A stretch of 64,000 nucleotides of DNA from the NCBI GenBank assembly GCA_963281255.1, contig OY725495.1, positions 2,728,001-2,792,000 of the forward strand. The letters are read 5' to 3'. Shown here piece by piece: positions 36,401 to 50,300 of this stretch; the stretch's first letter is position 1, and every line of letters starts with the position of its first letter. The stretch comes from Aphrocallistes beatrix. Lineage: Eukaryota; Porifera; Hexactinellida; Sceptrulophora; Aphrocallistidae. A program made the position numbers and the translations under genes. Below the pieces are notes generated by a model that ran no database searches, had not been told where the DNA came from, and worked only from the letters and a program-made list of their open reading frames with translations.

Positions 36401-39400
36401 GAGCTCAAATTTTAATAGTTTGAGATAAACAATTGTTCAATAGAGTGTTCAATATAGATGTCTCAACAAAATTATCTTAATTAATTATGCTTACGTCATC
36501 ATGATGACACAGCCAAAATTTGCATTCACAATTTTAATCCTACAAACTTTAATTGATGTAAGAAAAGCCCCTCATCCAGGTCGTGAATCATCTTACATTA
36601 CATGATCTCTTCCCCGGGACGCAGTCTGCCTATCGTAAACACCACAGTACGGAGACTGCGCTCCTGAAGGTCACAAACGACATCCTCCTCAGCATGAATC
36701 GCCAACACGTATCTCTTCTGGTTCTTCTTGATCTTAGTTCAGCCTTCGACACCGTCGACCATACCATCTTACTCCACCGTCTCCAGTCTCATTTCGGCAT
36801 TTGCGGCTCTTCTCTGTCTTGGTTTGAATCTTACCTCTCTGGTAGGACTCAATTCGTCTCGATTAAGGGTTCTAATTCCTCCAATATCCCGGTCCAACAC
36901 GGAGTTCCTCAGGGTTCTTGTCTTGGTCCGCTTCTCTTTAGCCTCTATACTAGTCCTCTATTCGACCTCATTAGGTCCCACCTCCCCGACATGCACTGCT
37001 ATGCCGACGATACTCAGGTCTATCTTTCTTTTAAACCCGGTTCCATCTCTTCTGAAGAATCTGCTTTTTCCGCCATCCAATCTTGCATCTCCGCGATCCG
37101 TTCCTGGCTCCTCACCAACAAGTTGCTTATCAATGACACCAAGACTGAGTTCCTTATAATAGGGACTCGTCAACAACTATCTAAGGTTCAAACTGATAGC
37201 ATCTCTGTTGGTGAGTCGAGAATCTCTTCTTCCAAAGAAGTACGGAATCTTGGAACTTGGCTCGACAATACCCTCTCAATGTCTACTCAGGTCAGCAAAG
37301 TTGCCTCCTCCTGCTTCTACTACATCTATAACATCCGGCGTATTAGAAAGTATCTCTCTAGGGAAGTCTGTGAAACTCTTGTCAATTCTCTTATCACATC
37401 TCGTCTTGATTATTGTAACAGTCTCTTGTATGGTTGCCCCTCATCCCTCTTAGCTCGACTCCAGCGAGTCCAGAACAGTGCAGCCAGGCTTATCTACAAT
37501 GTCTCTCGTACCTTTTCGTCATCTCCTCTTCTTATTAACCTCCACTGGCTGCCTGTTAAACATCGTATCCTCTTCAAAATCCTCCTCATAACTTACAAAG
37601 CCATCCATTCTCTTGCTCCGGACTATATCATCCAGCTCATACAGGATAAGTCATCCAATCGTACTCTACGATCATCCAACGCCATCCTCCTTGAGCATCC
37701 TACTATCAGATCTTCCAAAACTCTGGGTGATCGTGCATTCACTTTAGCTGCGCCTGTTGAGTGGAATCTTCTGCCTCCGAGCATTCGGAATGCCCCCTCA
37801 CTTCTTCTCTTCAAAAAACTCTTGAAAACTCATCTTTTCCGTATCGCGCACGACACATCCACTTAAATTAATTTCAATGCATATACATACCTTACAAGCA
37901 TACATACACATACATACGCATACATACACATACATACATAACACACACCTACTTTTATTGAATTGTACAGCGAACTTGAACATATTAATATGGAATCTGC
38001 GCTATATAAATGTATATTATTATTATTATTATCATCCAAGGAATGTAGAAGCACACTTCTGGCCCATCTGATGGGAACTTTTTTTTTTCTTCAATTAAGA
38101 AATGTGGGATCCAGAGACAACTCAACTCGTGGAGAATCTTCCTAACTGCCCATGATGATATATATCCCTAGGATAGTATGAATTGTCTCATTAGCGATTC
38201 TTCGATTTTCTAAGAGTAGACTCTGCACACGCTCCGTAATTCGACTACCTTCCACGCAAAATTTATCGAAAACAATCGGTAACGGATGAAAATGAAGGAG
38301 CACATTCACCAAAAGGAAATATCAATTGTTCATAGCATTGCCGATGCGACAAAACAGATTTAAAGTTGTGAAAATCATAGCTCGATAATGCTCACGATTG
38401 AGATCTAGTATAGTGGAAATAACGAACAATCCAATACAATGTTTACTTAATTCAGCATAAACCTTGATAGGATCATTGTATTGACTTGAAAAGTGGTATA
38501 TTATTACATCATGTACAAATAAAGTTAATAAACAAATAAAAAAATACAGACCTATTATGGCAACTAATACAATATGGGCTAAAAACTTTCCCGCGCCCTC
38601 GTAGAAGCATTTTACAGATCAACTCATTCTCAACTTCAAGGGGAATTAATACCGCTTGTGCCATTTTGATCCTCCACTTTATCATTACTCTAATCGGACA
38701 GAAGTATTTGAAATCCTTACTATTTTCCATCATAATTACTAGTAGTTATAAAGTGGGTCTATTCATGAGTGAAATGTAATCAAACTGTTACAGATATTAT
38801 AATTTCGATTTCAAATTCATATTCTACACATTCGAATTACTCAGGTTAGATGCCTTCTATTGATTTATTCATTTCTAAGATTAAGATTCATCAAACTGTG
38901 CCACTTTGTGCCACTCCTCATCATCATGTCTAATGGTAATGGGAGTGAAAAGTGGCACAAAGTTACATAGTAGATTGATAAAGATTCAACTTATGAATGA
39001 ATATAGGAATAGAAGGCTTCAAACCTGAGTAATTCGAATGTGTAGAATATGAATTTGAAATCGAAATTACAGTATCAGTTACAGTTTGATTACATATCTC
39101 TCCACAAATAGACCCACTTTATAACTAGTTATGATGGAAAAAAGTAAGGATTTCAAATACTTTTGCCCGGTTAGAGTATATAAAATGTTTATGACTTGTT
39201 GCAAGTGGCACAAGGTGGCACAGGTGATGGTAATTCGTTTTCAGAAATAATTATTTGAAGCTTCTAAATTAGGTAAATCGAGTGTATATAATCCAAATTT
39301 GAGATCAGATATTTACAAGCTATCGATTTCGTAGTTTAACTTATTGGCCTGCAAATATATATCCATTTCTAAGTTGACTAATTCATTGAAAGATGATGAA

Positions 39401-42400
39401 GAATTATGAATTATTCAATTAATGAATTAATCAAAATCTCAAACATTAGTGCAGATTTCATTCCCAAAAGTGGTTAAAAGGTTGCTTATGTTGTATAGCT
39501 CTAACATTGCTCAGTCCCTAAGCGAAATATCAAATATTTATTTCATTATTTTATTTTCAAATTTTGAGTAATTCATTGATAACTCATGAATTAGTCAACT
39601 TAGATCCATTTGAGTGCTATTTATGACGCAAAATATTGTGGCGTTCAAATAATCTTGGCTAGGCAGTGTTTAACTTAAATTTTAAATAATACTTACAATT
39701 CTGAGTCCAGATAGTCGTTCTTACATTCCCTAAACTCTTCTTTCTTGACACATGTCGACATCTCGTCAGGTAATCTGACGGTATCTTCTTCTAAATCTGA
39801 GAAGCACCGCTGACAGTAGTAAAACCGGTCTCTATAATTCCAGTAGTAGTCGTCTCTGTTAATGGGGCAGAGGTTCTTGCTGGAACAATAGAGTACTTGT
39901 GGAGAATAATCATGTTTTTTTCCGCAGCAGAGACCAAGTTCTTTTATTACGGGAGTAATCTTCTGCTCATAAACTTCGGAAAGCTAAAAAATTGCATATA
40001 AATCCTGATGTCAGTTAATCTCAGAATTTTCAGGAGTGCATATTTTAGTGAACTGAAGCCAGTTTTGTGGCAATATAGATTCATCGACATGCTCTATTGG
40101 GCGGGATGCAAACTGTTTGTTAAATCAAATACAGTACAATAACACGAGAACTTTATGGCGGATAAGTTAAGAATTAAAACAAAAATAATCTTTAACTACA
40201 TTTTGTTTACCCATGAAAAATAGAAAATATCCCTTAAGAAAACTTGTAGTATACCTTAGTACAGGATTTGTACACTTTAGTATTACGTCTATTAAATAAC
40301 CAAGCGTTGTTAAACATCAACCAGATGTCGTCAATAAACTGCCATGGACATTGGTACTCTCCAGATATGAGGCGATTATTGATAGTAGTGAGATCCATTG
40401 GGTACTTCACAATGTTGAAATAGTCAGGTATTCCCAGAGTTTGGGGGTCTACTGGTTCTTTAAAAGCATCTGCATCTGGTCCACAGTTCCAAAGTGCTGT
40501 CAGGATTGGTTCCATATAAGACACAAGCTGGTCTTGTGGATACACTACAAAATCAGAAAAATTATGTTAAAAAGGAATGATCTAAAGAATGCAAATAATT
40601 AAAAACTGTCAAAAATACCCAAAAGGCAAAAAATGAAATAATTCAAAAACACATTTGATGGGGATAGGTATGATTTCAACATAGGTACTATCAAGCTAAG
40701 CAATTGGGATTTTTGGTCATATGAACATACAATCCAGAACTGGACCGGATCGAATATTGTAAAGTTTCGGTCCCGATCCTTTCCAATGTGCTATCCAAGA
40801 AACTGACTTGTCCCTCCACATGTTTATATTTTGATTTAGTTTCTAGTTTCCAGTTAAAATTATATTAAAGCTTGTATAGTGTTCAATTAATCGATTCTCT
40901 GAAATGCAGGACAGCAACGAATTTAGTAAATTTTTAAAAAAATGATACAAACCCAAATTTTACAACCTACTGGATCAAAACATTGAGAAACTTCATTAAA
41001 AGATGGTTAAAAGGATCTTGATTGAATAATAGATCCTTTTTGAAATTGAGATAGGGATCGGGAATTTTTTGAGGAATGATTAATGTCCTACATCAAACCA
41101 ACCTTTCTTAGGCTTTGGTCCTCGAATTGGAGCGGGAGGCTTTTTCGAACTCACACAGTGGGGTAAAGTAGGAATAGTAGAGATTGACTCGGAAGGTGTG
41201 TTAGATTCATCCTTTCCCTTATTCGGATGAATATTGTCTACAGACATGGGCTCCTGCTTCAAAATTGTATCGGAGAGCGACACAGACATAAGAGAGAGTG
41301 TACTATCCTGTCTCAATGATGAAGGCTTACATTCGACAAGATCAGCTTCTGTTTTGATAGACGTTACTTGGTCTGCTAGTTGTCCGTCTGATAGCAGTTT
41401 ATCTTGAGATATGCTATGGCCTTCTTGTAGTGATGTAGTAGTAGTTGCAGTAGCAGTCGTTACGGTGTTCTCAGTTTCCATATCATCATTTTGTTGGGAT
41501 AGGTGCAACGGAAGTTTATTAGAATTCATGTCATTTCGATCAAAGTCTGGAAGTTGAGATGAAACTGGAGGGATATGCATAATAGTAAATCGGTTATAAT
41601 TATTGGATTAACAAATCGCTCCTACAAAAATTAGTGAAACGTCTAACAAAATTAATGAAAAAACTTTAATAAAATATCTCACGAAATCATTTAACGCAAG
41701 CAGAATACTGATATTTGGTTGGCAACCGTTCATTTTCAACCTTGATAGATATATAGAGATCGAATTCTCGAACATTTGAGTTTTGAACTGAGAAAATTAT
41801 GTCTTTGCTACTTACTACCATTCGAGTTCAATAGAATAATCCGATAATCAGAACAAACATATACTAATCGAAATAATATCATCTAAAGCAGTGGTTCCCA
41901 ACCTGGAGTCCACATTATTCAAAATTTTGCTGTACGGTTAATAGAAGGGGGTTCACAGAATATAGGAATAATTGCTATAGGGGTGAAAAGGGTTGAAAAC
42001 CGCTGATCCAAGGTATATATAAAGAAATTAAATTGAATTTCCTTTTGAGATATAGAATTGGGCCTGAGACTAATTGAATGCCCTACCAATTGCTAACAAA
42101 TAAATTGGATTTATATTAAAACCAATTTGCTGACCCGATTAAACAGTGGCCCTATTAAGCGGAGTCGACTGTATATATATATATATACGAGTTTTAACAG
42201 CAAGGATAACCAAAAGTATAAATGTGTTTATGAAAGGGATAATTAAAATATAGTTCTTAAAGCAATACCACTTAAATATACTAATTTAGGTCTATGAAAA
42301 AATGATGCCACTAAATTTAAAATTCCTCTTTAATTATTGATATACTCTTTTGTTTTCTTTGGATCTTCACCTTGGATGAACTTCATCTGTTTTAACTCAA

Positions 42401-44305
42401 CGTTACCTTGCTCTGTTTTAAGGAAATCTATGAATTTCCAGATTGTAGGGTGATGGCATCTACATGTGCTTTGAAATCACCGATGCCATGCTTCTACTAA
42501 ATTGGTAGTTCTTATCTTTAACAGTTCTAATGAATTATTAGTTTACAGTTGTATGAATCTGTCAAATATTGATTCAATTGTACGCAACTGTGGATAAAAA
42601 CCCCTGTACGCAAATGTGCGGCTCCCAACAAATTTTGGTATACTTTTAACCAAATTTGTTCGTACAATAATTAGAACCGATAGTAAATCAATCACAGGTA
42701 ATGTAAAAACAAATATTATATGGTACATCCTATTAACTCTAAGCTTATGGAGAGCTCAAAAAACTGAATCAGGAATATAATTAGGGGCAACTATTACTAC
42801 AAAGCAATCAAAACTTTAATGTAATACGTATGTACGTATATTAAATGTGCTGATTATAGAATATTAAACTCACTTTGATTGTCACTAATATTTTCTTGTT
42901 TAAAATCTTCTATAATTGTCACGCCTTCATTATGTAGGGACGCATCTTTCACAGATAAAGAATCTGTAGTTTGGGGCAGCAGAGTTGTACTTGATGCGGG
43001 CTCTAGTTGTGCAGAATTCCTGATATTTCCGGGTGTTGAGGGAGCGCCTACTGATGAAGGGTTCATGACGGGGGCTTGAGTGGAAGAGGGATTATTAGCA
43101 GATAAGTTGGAGGATGGTTGATTTACAGATTGGCAATTAGGAGCTTCTTTGGTAGTTATCGTCTTGTTTGGCGGAATAATATTATAGCCAATATTTAAAT
43201 TTGGTAGAACTAAAAAAGTAGAATAAATATAGTACGTATATGAAAAAGACTAATACTTAGTAATAAAGTTACAACAATGTTAGCTATGTTTTAAAACATA
43301 ACAAGCGCGCTTCGCTTGCTTGCGCTGCGCGGCTGACGGACATTTGAGTCCATCGGCGCATTTTGAGCGCATAGGCTAACATTGATTAATTATAAGGTAG
43401 ATAACATCTCTAAATACGCGTGTCTTACTGTTATAATCGATATCACTCGAAATATCACAAAATTTGACAATTTTTGATGTGTAATGATGACGTCACAACA
43501 GAGTGATGAGTGATCATTTTTCATATATGAGATATAATAATACACACATTCTATTAAAATCTCAGTCTTCTATCACCTAAAATGGCTGAGTTATAGTCGA
43601 AAAACTGAAATTTCTAATTATAAAAAAGGTGACAATGACGTCATAATTCCATGATGAGTCGACATTTTCGTCTGAGGTCATAACTTATTGGAACCATAGC
43701 CAAAAGGCTCCTACATGCCAAAAATCAACTTTCTGTGCCTGGCAGTTATTCAATCAATTCGTTACAGATATATCCTTACTATTAAAACTCGATTAATGTA
43801 TATTTATTTATTACAAGCGCGCTTCGCTTGCTTGCGCTGCGCGGCTGGCGGACACTTTGTGTCCGCCGGAGGCTCCCTTCGGTCGCCTGGAGGTGACATT
43901 GGTTAATTAAACGGGAGATATCATATCTAAATGTGTCCATCTTAGTTTTAAAATCGAAATCACTCGAAAAATCACCAAATTTGTCAATTTTAAAATTTTG
44001 ATGCGTAATGATGACCTCATAACAAAGTGATGAGTCATTATTTTTCGATGAAAGTCGCATCATATGTGAGGTATGTTAGTATACAGATTCTATTAAAATT
44101 TCAGCCTTCTATCTCCTATAATGGCTGAGTTATGCCCGAATAACTGTGTTGCTTAACTTTTAAAAATGTGACAATGACGTCATAATTCCATGATGAGTCG
44201 ACATTTTGCTCTGAACTCAGAACTTACTGGAGCCATAGCCAAAAGACTCCCACATGCCAAAAATCAGCTTTCTGCGCCCGGCAGTTTCTTCAATCAATTC
44301 GTTAC

Positions 44306-44341
<36 letters not shown>

Positions 44342-47300
44342 ATATATATATATACAATCATCGAGTTTTAATAGTAAGGATATATACGTATATATATATC
44401 TCTGTAACGAATTGATTGAAGAAACTGCCGGGCGTAGAAAGCTGATTTTTGGCATGTGGGAGTATTTTGGCTATGGCTCCACTAAGTTCTGAGCTCAGAG
44501 CAAAATGTCGACTCATCATGGAATTATGACGTCATTGTCACATTTTTAAAAGTTAAGCAACAGAGTTATTCGAGCATAACTCAGCCATTATAGGAGATAG
44601 ATGGTTGAAATTTTAATAGAATATGTATACTAACATGCGTCACATATGATACAACTATCGTCAAAAAATGATGAGTCATCACTTTGTTATGACATCATCA
44701 TTACTCATCAAAATTTTAAAAATTGACAAATTTGGTGATTTTTGATATCGATTTTAAAACTAAGATGGACATATTTAGAGATGATATCTCCCTTATAATT
44801 AACCAATGTCACCTCCAGTCGACCGAAGGGAGCCTCTGGCGGACACGAAGTGTCCGCCAGCCGCGCAGCGCAAGCAAGCGAATATAGTATATATAAACAA
44901 ACACACAATAATCGAGTTTTAATAGTAAGGATGACAACATAAGCGTTGGTAACTCGTATACAGTACGCGGCAAATATTTCATGGGACACCAGACGCCTTC
45001 GAGTAATAATAGGCAACCTACTAACTTTCTAACATACATAGAATTCGTCATAAATATAGCTATTAGGAAACAATATTATGATATCTAATCATAGTTTTGC
45101 TAACGGATGTGGGTACTTGGATAAATCCTTACTATTAAAACTCGATCATGTTTATGTATAACCATAGCCTACTGTATATAAGGCCTCACAGTAACTTGCG
45201 GATTTGGGACTAGGGATGCGGTAGAAGATGGTTGAACTAATACATGAGCTGCCTTAAATCAAATTATGTACCCATATCCGTTGTCAAAATTTAGACTAGT
45301 CACCATATGATTACGCAATGGCTTATATATATTTGGGGCAAATTTAGTGATTTTCAGAGGCCGTTTAAGGACATTTCTAAATGTTCGTATGCCACCTATC
45401 ACCGTCATGTATAGTGGTTTTTATTTGTGACAATTGGCTCAAGGTACACATGGCGGTAATAATTAGCTTTCAAAAATAAACTATCTTCAGAAAGCTTATA
45501 TCCTGGATAATTCGAATGCGTAGAACACGAATTTAATATTAGAAAAGTATTAAATGGTATAATTTGGATTGATTCTCCACAATTATGCCAATTTTATTAT
45601 TATTATTATGAGAAAATTCGGAGTGTTCCAATACTTTTGGCCAGACAGTGTATATATATATATACTGCCCTACCAAAAGTATTCGTACACCTCAATAATT
45701 CCCATACAAATTGTATAAATCGTATCTATTTTTGGAGTCAATAGTAATAAATCAGTAACAGTTTGACTAAATTTGGCTTAAAATTTATATTCTACACACT
45801 CGATTTACTCATTTTATAGTCTTTCAACTCAATTACTCTATCTTAAAGTTAAATATTCTAACCTGTGACACCTAGTGCCACTAACGCCATCATATATAGT
45901 GGCATTAATTTATGGTATGTGGCACAATGAAGTAAATGTCCTGTGATGTTTGAAGGAGAGTAATTGAGTTGAAAGACTATACAATGAGTAAATCGAGTGT
46001 GTAGAATATGAATTTTAAGCCAAATTTAGTCAAACTGTTACTGATTTATTACTATTGACTCCAAAAATAGATACGATTTATACAATTTGTATGGGAACTA
46101 TTGGGGCTGTACGAATACTTTTGGTAGGGCAGTGTATATATATGTAACGAATTAATTGAATAAAATGCCAGGCACAGAAAGCTGATTTTTGTGGGAGTCT
46201 TTTGGCTATGGCTCAGCTTAAGTTCTGACCTCAGACGAAAATGTCGACATCATGGAATTATGACGTAATTGTCACCTTTTTTATAATTAGAAATTTCAGT
46301 TTTTCGACTATAACTCAGTCATTTTAGGTGATAGAAGGTTGAAATTTTAAGAGATTGTGTATATTAATATATCTCAAATATGATACAACTATCATCAAAA
46401 TAGGATGACTCATCACTCTGTTATGACGTCATCATTACGCACCAAAAATTTAAAAATTTTTGATTTTCCGATTGATATCGATTATAACAGTAAGACATAC
46501 GTATTTAGAGATTATCTACCCTATAATGAATTGATGTGGGCCAGGCACCCGGCAGACACAAAGTGTCCGCCAGCCGCGCAGCGCAAGCAAGCGAAGCGCG
46601 GTTGTGTAATAATTATTGAGGTATATCATGCATATTTGTCGATACATTGTATTAACTTTAATGCTGATTATCGATATCGACTTCATCTTATCTATGAGAA
46701 AAAAACATTAAAATGGCTTGTAAAAAACATTAAAATGGCTTGTATATTGAAATATATGCTTCTGACCATTTTTGAATTTTCCTCATTCCATTTGAATATT
46801 ATTCGTCCTTATCCGGTTTGACAGTCGGCTTTATTCAGTCTACCTAATATAATCAGTGTTTTTCTCACAGTCCGCTAATCGCGTGATTTAACGGGGTTGG
46901 ATTGTCAAAACCGAGTTTTTAATGTAAAATAACGCAATGGACAGCCTAAAAATGTCATACTCCCGCGCTCTGTAAAATCCAGGAAAAAAATATAATTAAG
47001 GCACACTCAAACTAAATACAAAAATATAACTTAATAAAATATAACTAAATCAGTTAAACTAACAATACCTGAATTAGCATGTGCACCTCCATAGGGATGT
47101 GTGTTAAGAACGGGGACAGTTTCAATCTTACTGAAATCGTCCAGATCATGAGAGGGCATCATTCCTCTGTAAGGATAACCTCCATCCATTGGATCTTGGT
47201 TTCCAGGAAGGGGGGTCCAGGGATGCATCTGAGGCTATAAGGTGTTTTAAAAAAATAAGGAAAGAACATATTTCGAATATATGATTAATTAGAAATTAAA

Positions 47301-50300
47301 AGTTAAGCGCTGTGGATATCGATATTTAAAGTTGTCTAATTTAATAATACGTCAATAATTTGTAGCGTGATATAATTTACGATGAAACACGTATTTTATA
47401 CATTTTACTCTACTTTCACTTGTCAGAATCTTTTTTCTAGATTAATATCACTTGTTAGAATTTTTTTGATTGACTGGTTATGAGAAATAGTTTATAGATT
47501 ACGATCTATGTAGTAGTATATACTTTTGATGAATTAAGATTTACTTGATTTACGTACAGTAGAACTCGGTTAGTACGTACCCCTACGGAAGCGGAAAAAA
47601 GTACGTACTAACCGAGTTGATATAACATAGAAATCTATATAATAATTGAATTCTGGTTCAGAGAAATGAGTACGTACTAAGCGGAAGTACGTTGTATCCC
47701 GAGTTCGTACTAACCGAATTCTACTGGATTCTGAAATATAAATCAAGAATAAATAAATGAACTAATGGAAATAATGAAAAAAAAAGTGAAGATTAAAATC
47801 ATTTCAGGTTGTAAATATTTGGAAACGGCTTTCGATGATAGAACGGCATACAGGCAGTGGCATAGCCAGGCATTGAAGCTTGCTAGGGCACAGATAAATT
47901 ATTTCTGTGTGAATGCGACTACGCTATAGAGCGGATAGTCAATAACTATAAGCATTGATGAAAATACTAAACTTTAGTGTTTAATTTAAACAGACGGGCT
48001 TCGCGCACTTGCGTAGCGCGGTTACCGAACACTTTGCGTTCGCAGAGCGCCCTGGAATTCCTTAGAGCGCTTTGGAATATATACATTTTCAGTCCCTACA
48101 GGTGATTACTTTCACTAATCCATTTAAAATTTGGCTTAGATCATGAGTATATTATAAACAAAATAAGTCTCGATAAATGATCGAATATATCATATTCGGA
48201 ATATCCACCCTTAATAAGAACAGCTCAATTGTTGAAAGCTAGTTTCTATTACATTTTTTTGACTTTATGCATCCATTGTAAACAAAAGTAAACAAATAAT
48301 CTATCAAAAGAATCGAAAATATGATATTTGATATCTACACCCTAAAAATCACTTGTCAACTGTTGGAAGCTAGTCTCTTCCCACATATAGAAACTAATAC
48401 TAAATATCATCAGTTAATTGGGGACAGTGGCGTGGCTATGGGGGGGCCTGGGGGGGCCTAGGCCCCCCCAAAATTTTTACAATTTACTAATTTAACCTAC
48501 TACACTTTTTCAAATGGGCATATATGTGGTGTCTTGATCTTGAGGCCCCCCCAAATTTTTTCACCTGGCCACGCCACTGATTGGGGACTCCGCTTAAGCT
48601 GGATAAAATATCTGGGACCAAAATGCCCCGATTAAGCGGAGTCACTTGTATATGTCGATTATACGTAACAGTAAGACAGATGTATTTGGAGATGTTAACT
48701 GCCTTATAGCTAACCAATGTTAGCCTAAGCGCCCGAAGGGTGCCTCTGGCGGACACAAATGACATTTTCCGGGTACAAAATAATTATTAAAATGATTGCC
48801 TAGGCATGAAAGCTAAAGGATAATTATCAAATAATAGAGTTACGATTATTGATTGGGAATGAATTTTCAACTTTGAATTTAACCAAGTAATCCAAAAAAT
48901 TGAATGAGCACAATAAAATAGACGCAATAATTAATAATTACGTATTGGCAAGAATTAATAATTACGTATTGGCAAGATACGGCTCGCAGTGCTAAAATGA
49001 AATAATATTCCTAAGGATAATTAATAAAAGTAATCGTTAATTCTACAGTTTGAGTGGATGATACTGTAGAATTAAAACTTGGATATTAGAAAAAGGTTGA
49101 AAATAACAAAACTTTATTTATAAGAAAGCAAGGCAAGAAAACGAATGGAAAAGTGCTAGGGCACAAAGGTGATTTGCTAGGGTCAGGGCTCTAGCTTAAC
49201 CCCCTGGCTACGTCACTGCATACAGGACAAGGATTTCCTTGTTTTCAATTGTTTGGCCATATCCCGTACAGCAATCATAGCTACATGGCATGAAGATCCA
49301 TGTTGCTGTACGGGGCTCAAGACTATACTTGGTGGCTTTGCTCTTAGTCTTCACCCTTTTCAGAGTATAGAAACTAGACTCGTCCAATTTCCGCAGAAGA
49401 TAAAAATATTGGCATAAAGTGTGTGAACCGATCATAATAACATTCACTTTTTCAAGGTTAGCAGACTTTACTGGAGTTGTTACAATTAGTTTTTTCTCTT
49501 TCTCGTTGATAATACAGCACATACAGTGGACTCTGCTTAATAGAGTCACTGTTTAATTGGGTCAACAGCTTAATCGGGCCACTTTTGGCAGGACCGGAAT
49601 AGCTCTCACACATAGAAGCTAATACAAAATATGTTCGGTTAATAGGGTTCTCCGCTTAATCTGGCCAAAATGTCCTCTGACCGATGTGACCTTATTAAGC
49701 GGAGTCTACTGTATATTAATTCTTTGAGTTGCCTCAACATTTTCCTAATCGGATAATTCAGAAATGCTTGAGTAATTTAGATCTTGCGAATGCAAATTTC
49801 CAATCGTATGGCTAATTGTTTTATAGAATTCCATTGGGTTATATCCACCACAAGACAACTTCTGTACATTATATTATTTAGTTAATTTATTTAATCTTAA
49901 TTTATGTTTCAGATTACTTAATCTTATACGTATATTAAAAAACTAGGATTAGTTTTTTTGCTCGTTCGCATTGATTGAAGAATTGGCAAGTCGTAGAGAT
50001 ATGAAAATTGGCATGTAGGAGTCAAATAATGGGTCTACGATTAATCTCGAAGATCTAAGCGAAATTTTTACACATCTGCAAAAAACGGCAAACAATTTTC
50101 CAACTTTTCTATACAGCATATATGGCTCCACTCTCACAATAGAAATCATCGTACGACAGACGACACTACAGTGAACTATCTTATTATTAATAACTTATAG
50201 AGATATCTTAATTTTATCATTGTGTCTAGCAATACAAAAGGTTACGTGTATATTTTCACACTTTATATCCAAGTAAAAGCGCTTCGCTTGCTTGCGCTGC

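Larger units (their letters stand above)
36562..38036 (+). mobile_element. L2/CR1-type non-LTR retrotransposon, 5' truncated
   Basis: Starts abruptly inside the reverse transcriptase and ends with GCGCTATATAAATGTATATT and a TTA microsatellite, the usual 3' end of such elements. Antisense to CBP in its largest intron. 5' truncation is typical of target-primed insertion. Confidence 0.88.
43302..44931 (-). mobile_element. Helitron-like element H9a, outermost of a three-level nest
   Basis: Left part 43302-43772 (3' GC end and body to CGTTACAGATA) and right part about 44883-44931 (TATA.., ..CGAGTTTTAATAGTAAGGA). The element is split in its microsatellite by H10. Flanked by A and T. Confidence 0.82.

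Noticed and set aside
36583-37453. Other long ORFs overlapping the reverse transcriptase in other frames
   Set aside because: Shadow frames of the L2/CR1 RT, which has unmistakable motifs.
41080-41580. Free-standing 166-residue ORF starting MHIPPV
   Set aside because: It is CBP exon J read through its acceptor and donor; splice sites and phases place it inside the gene.
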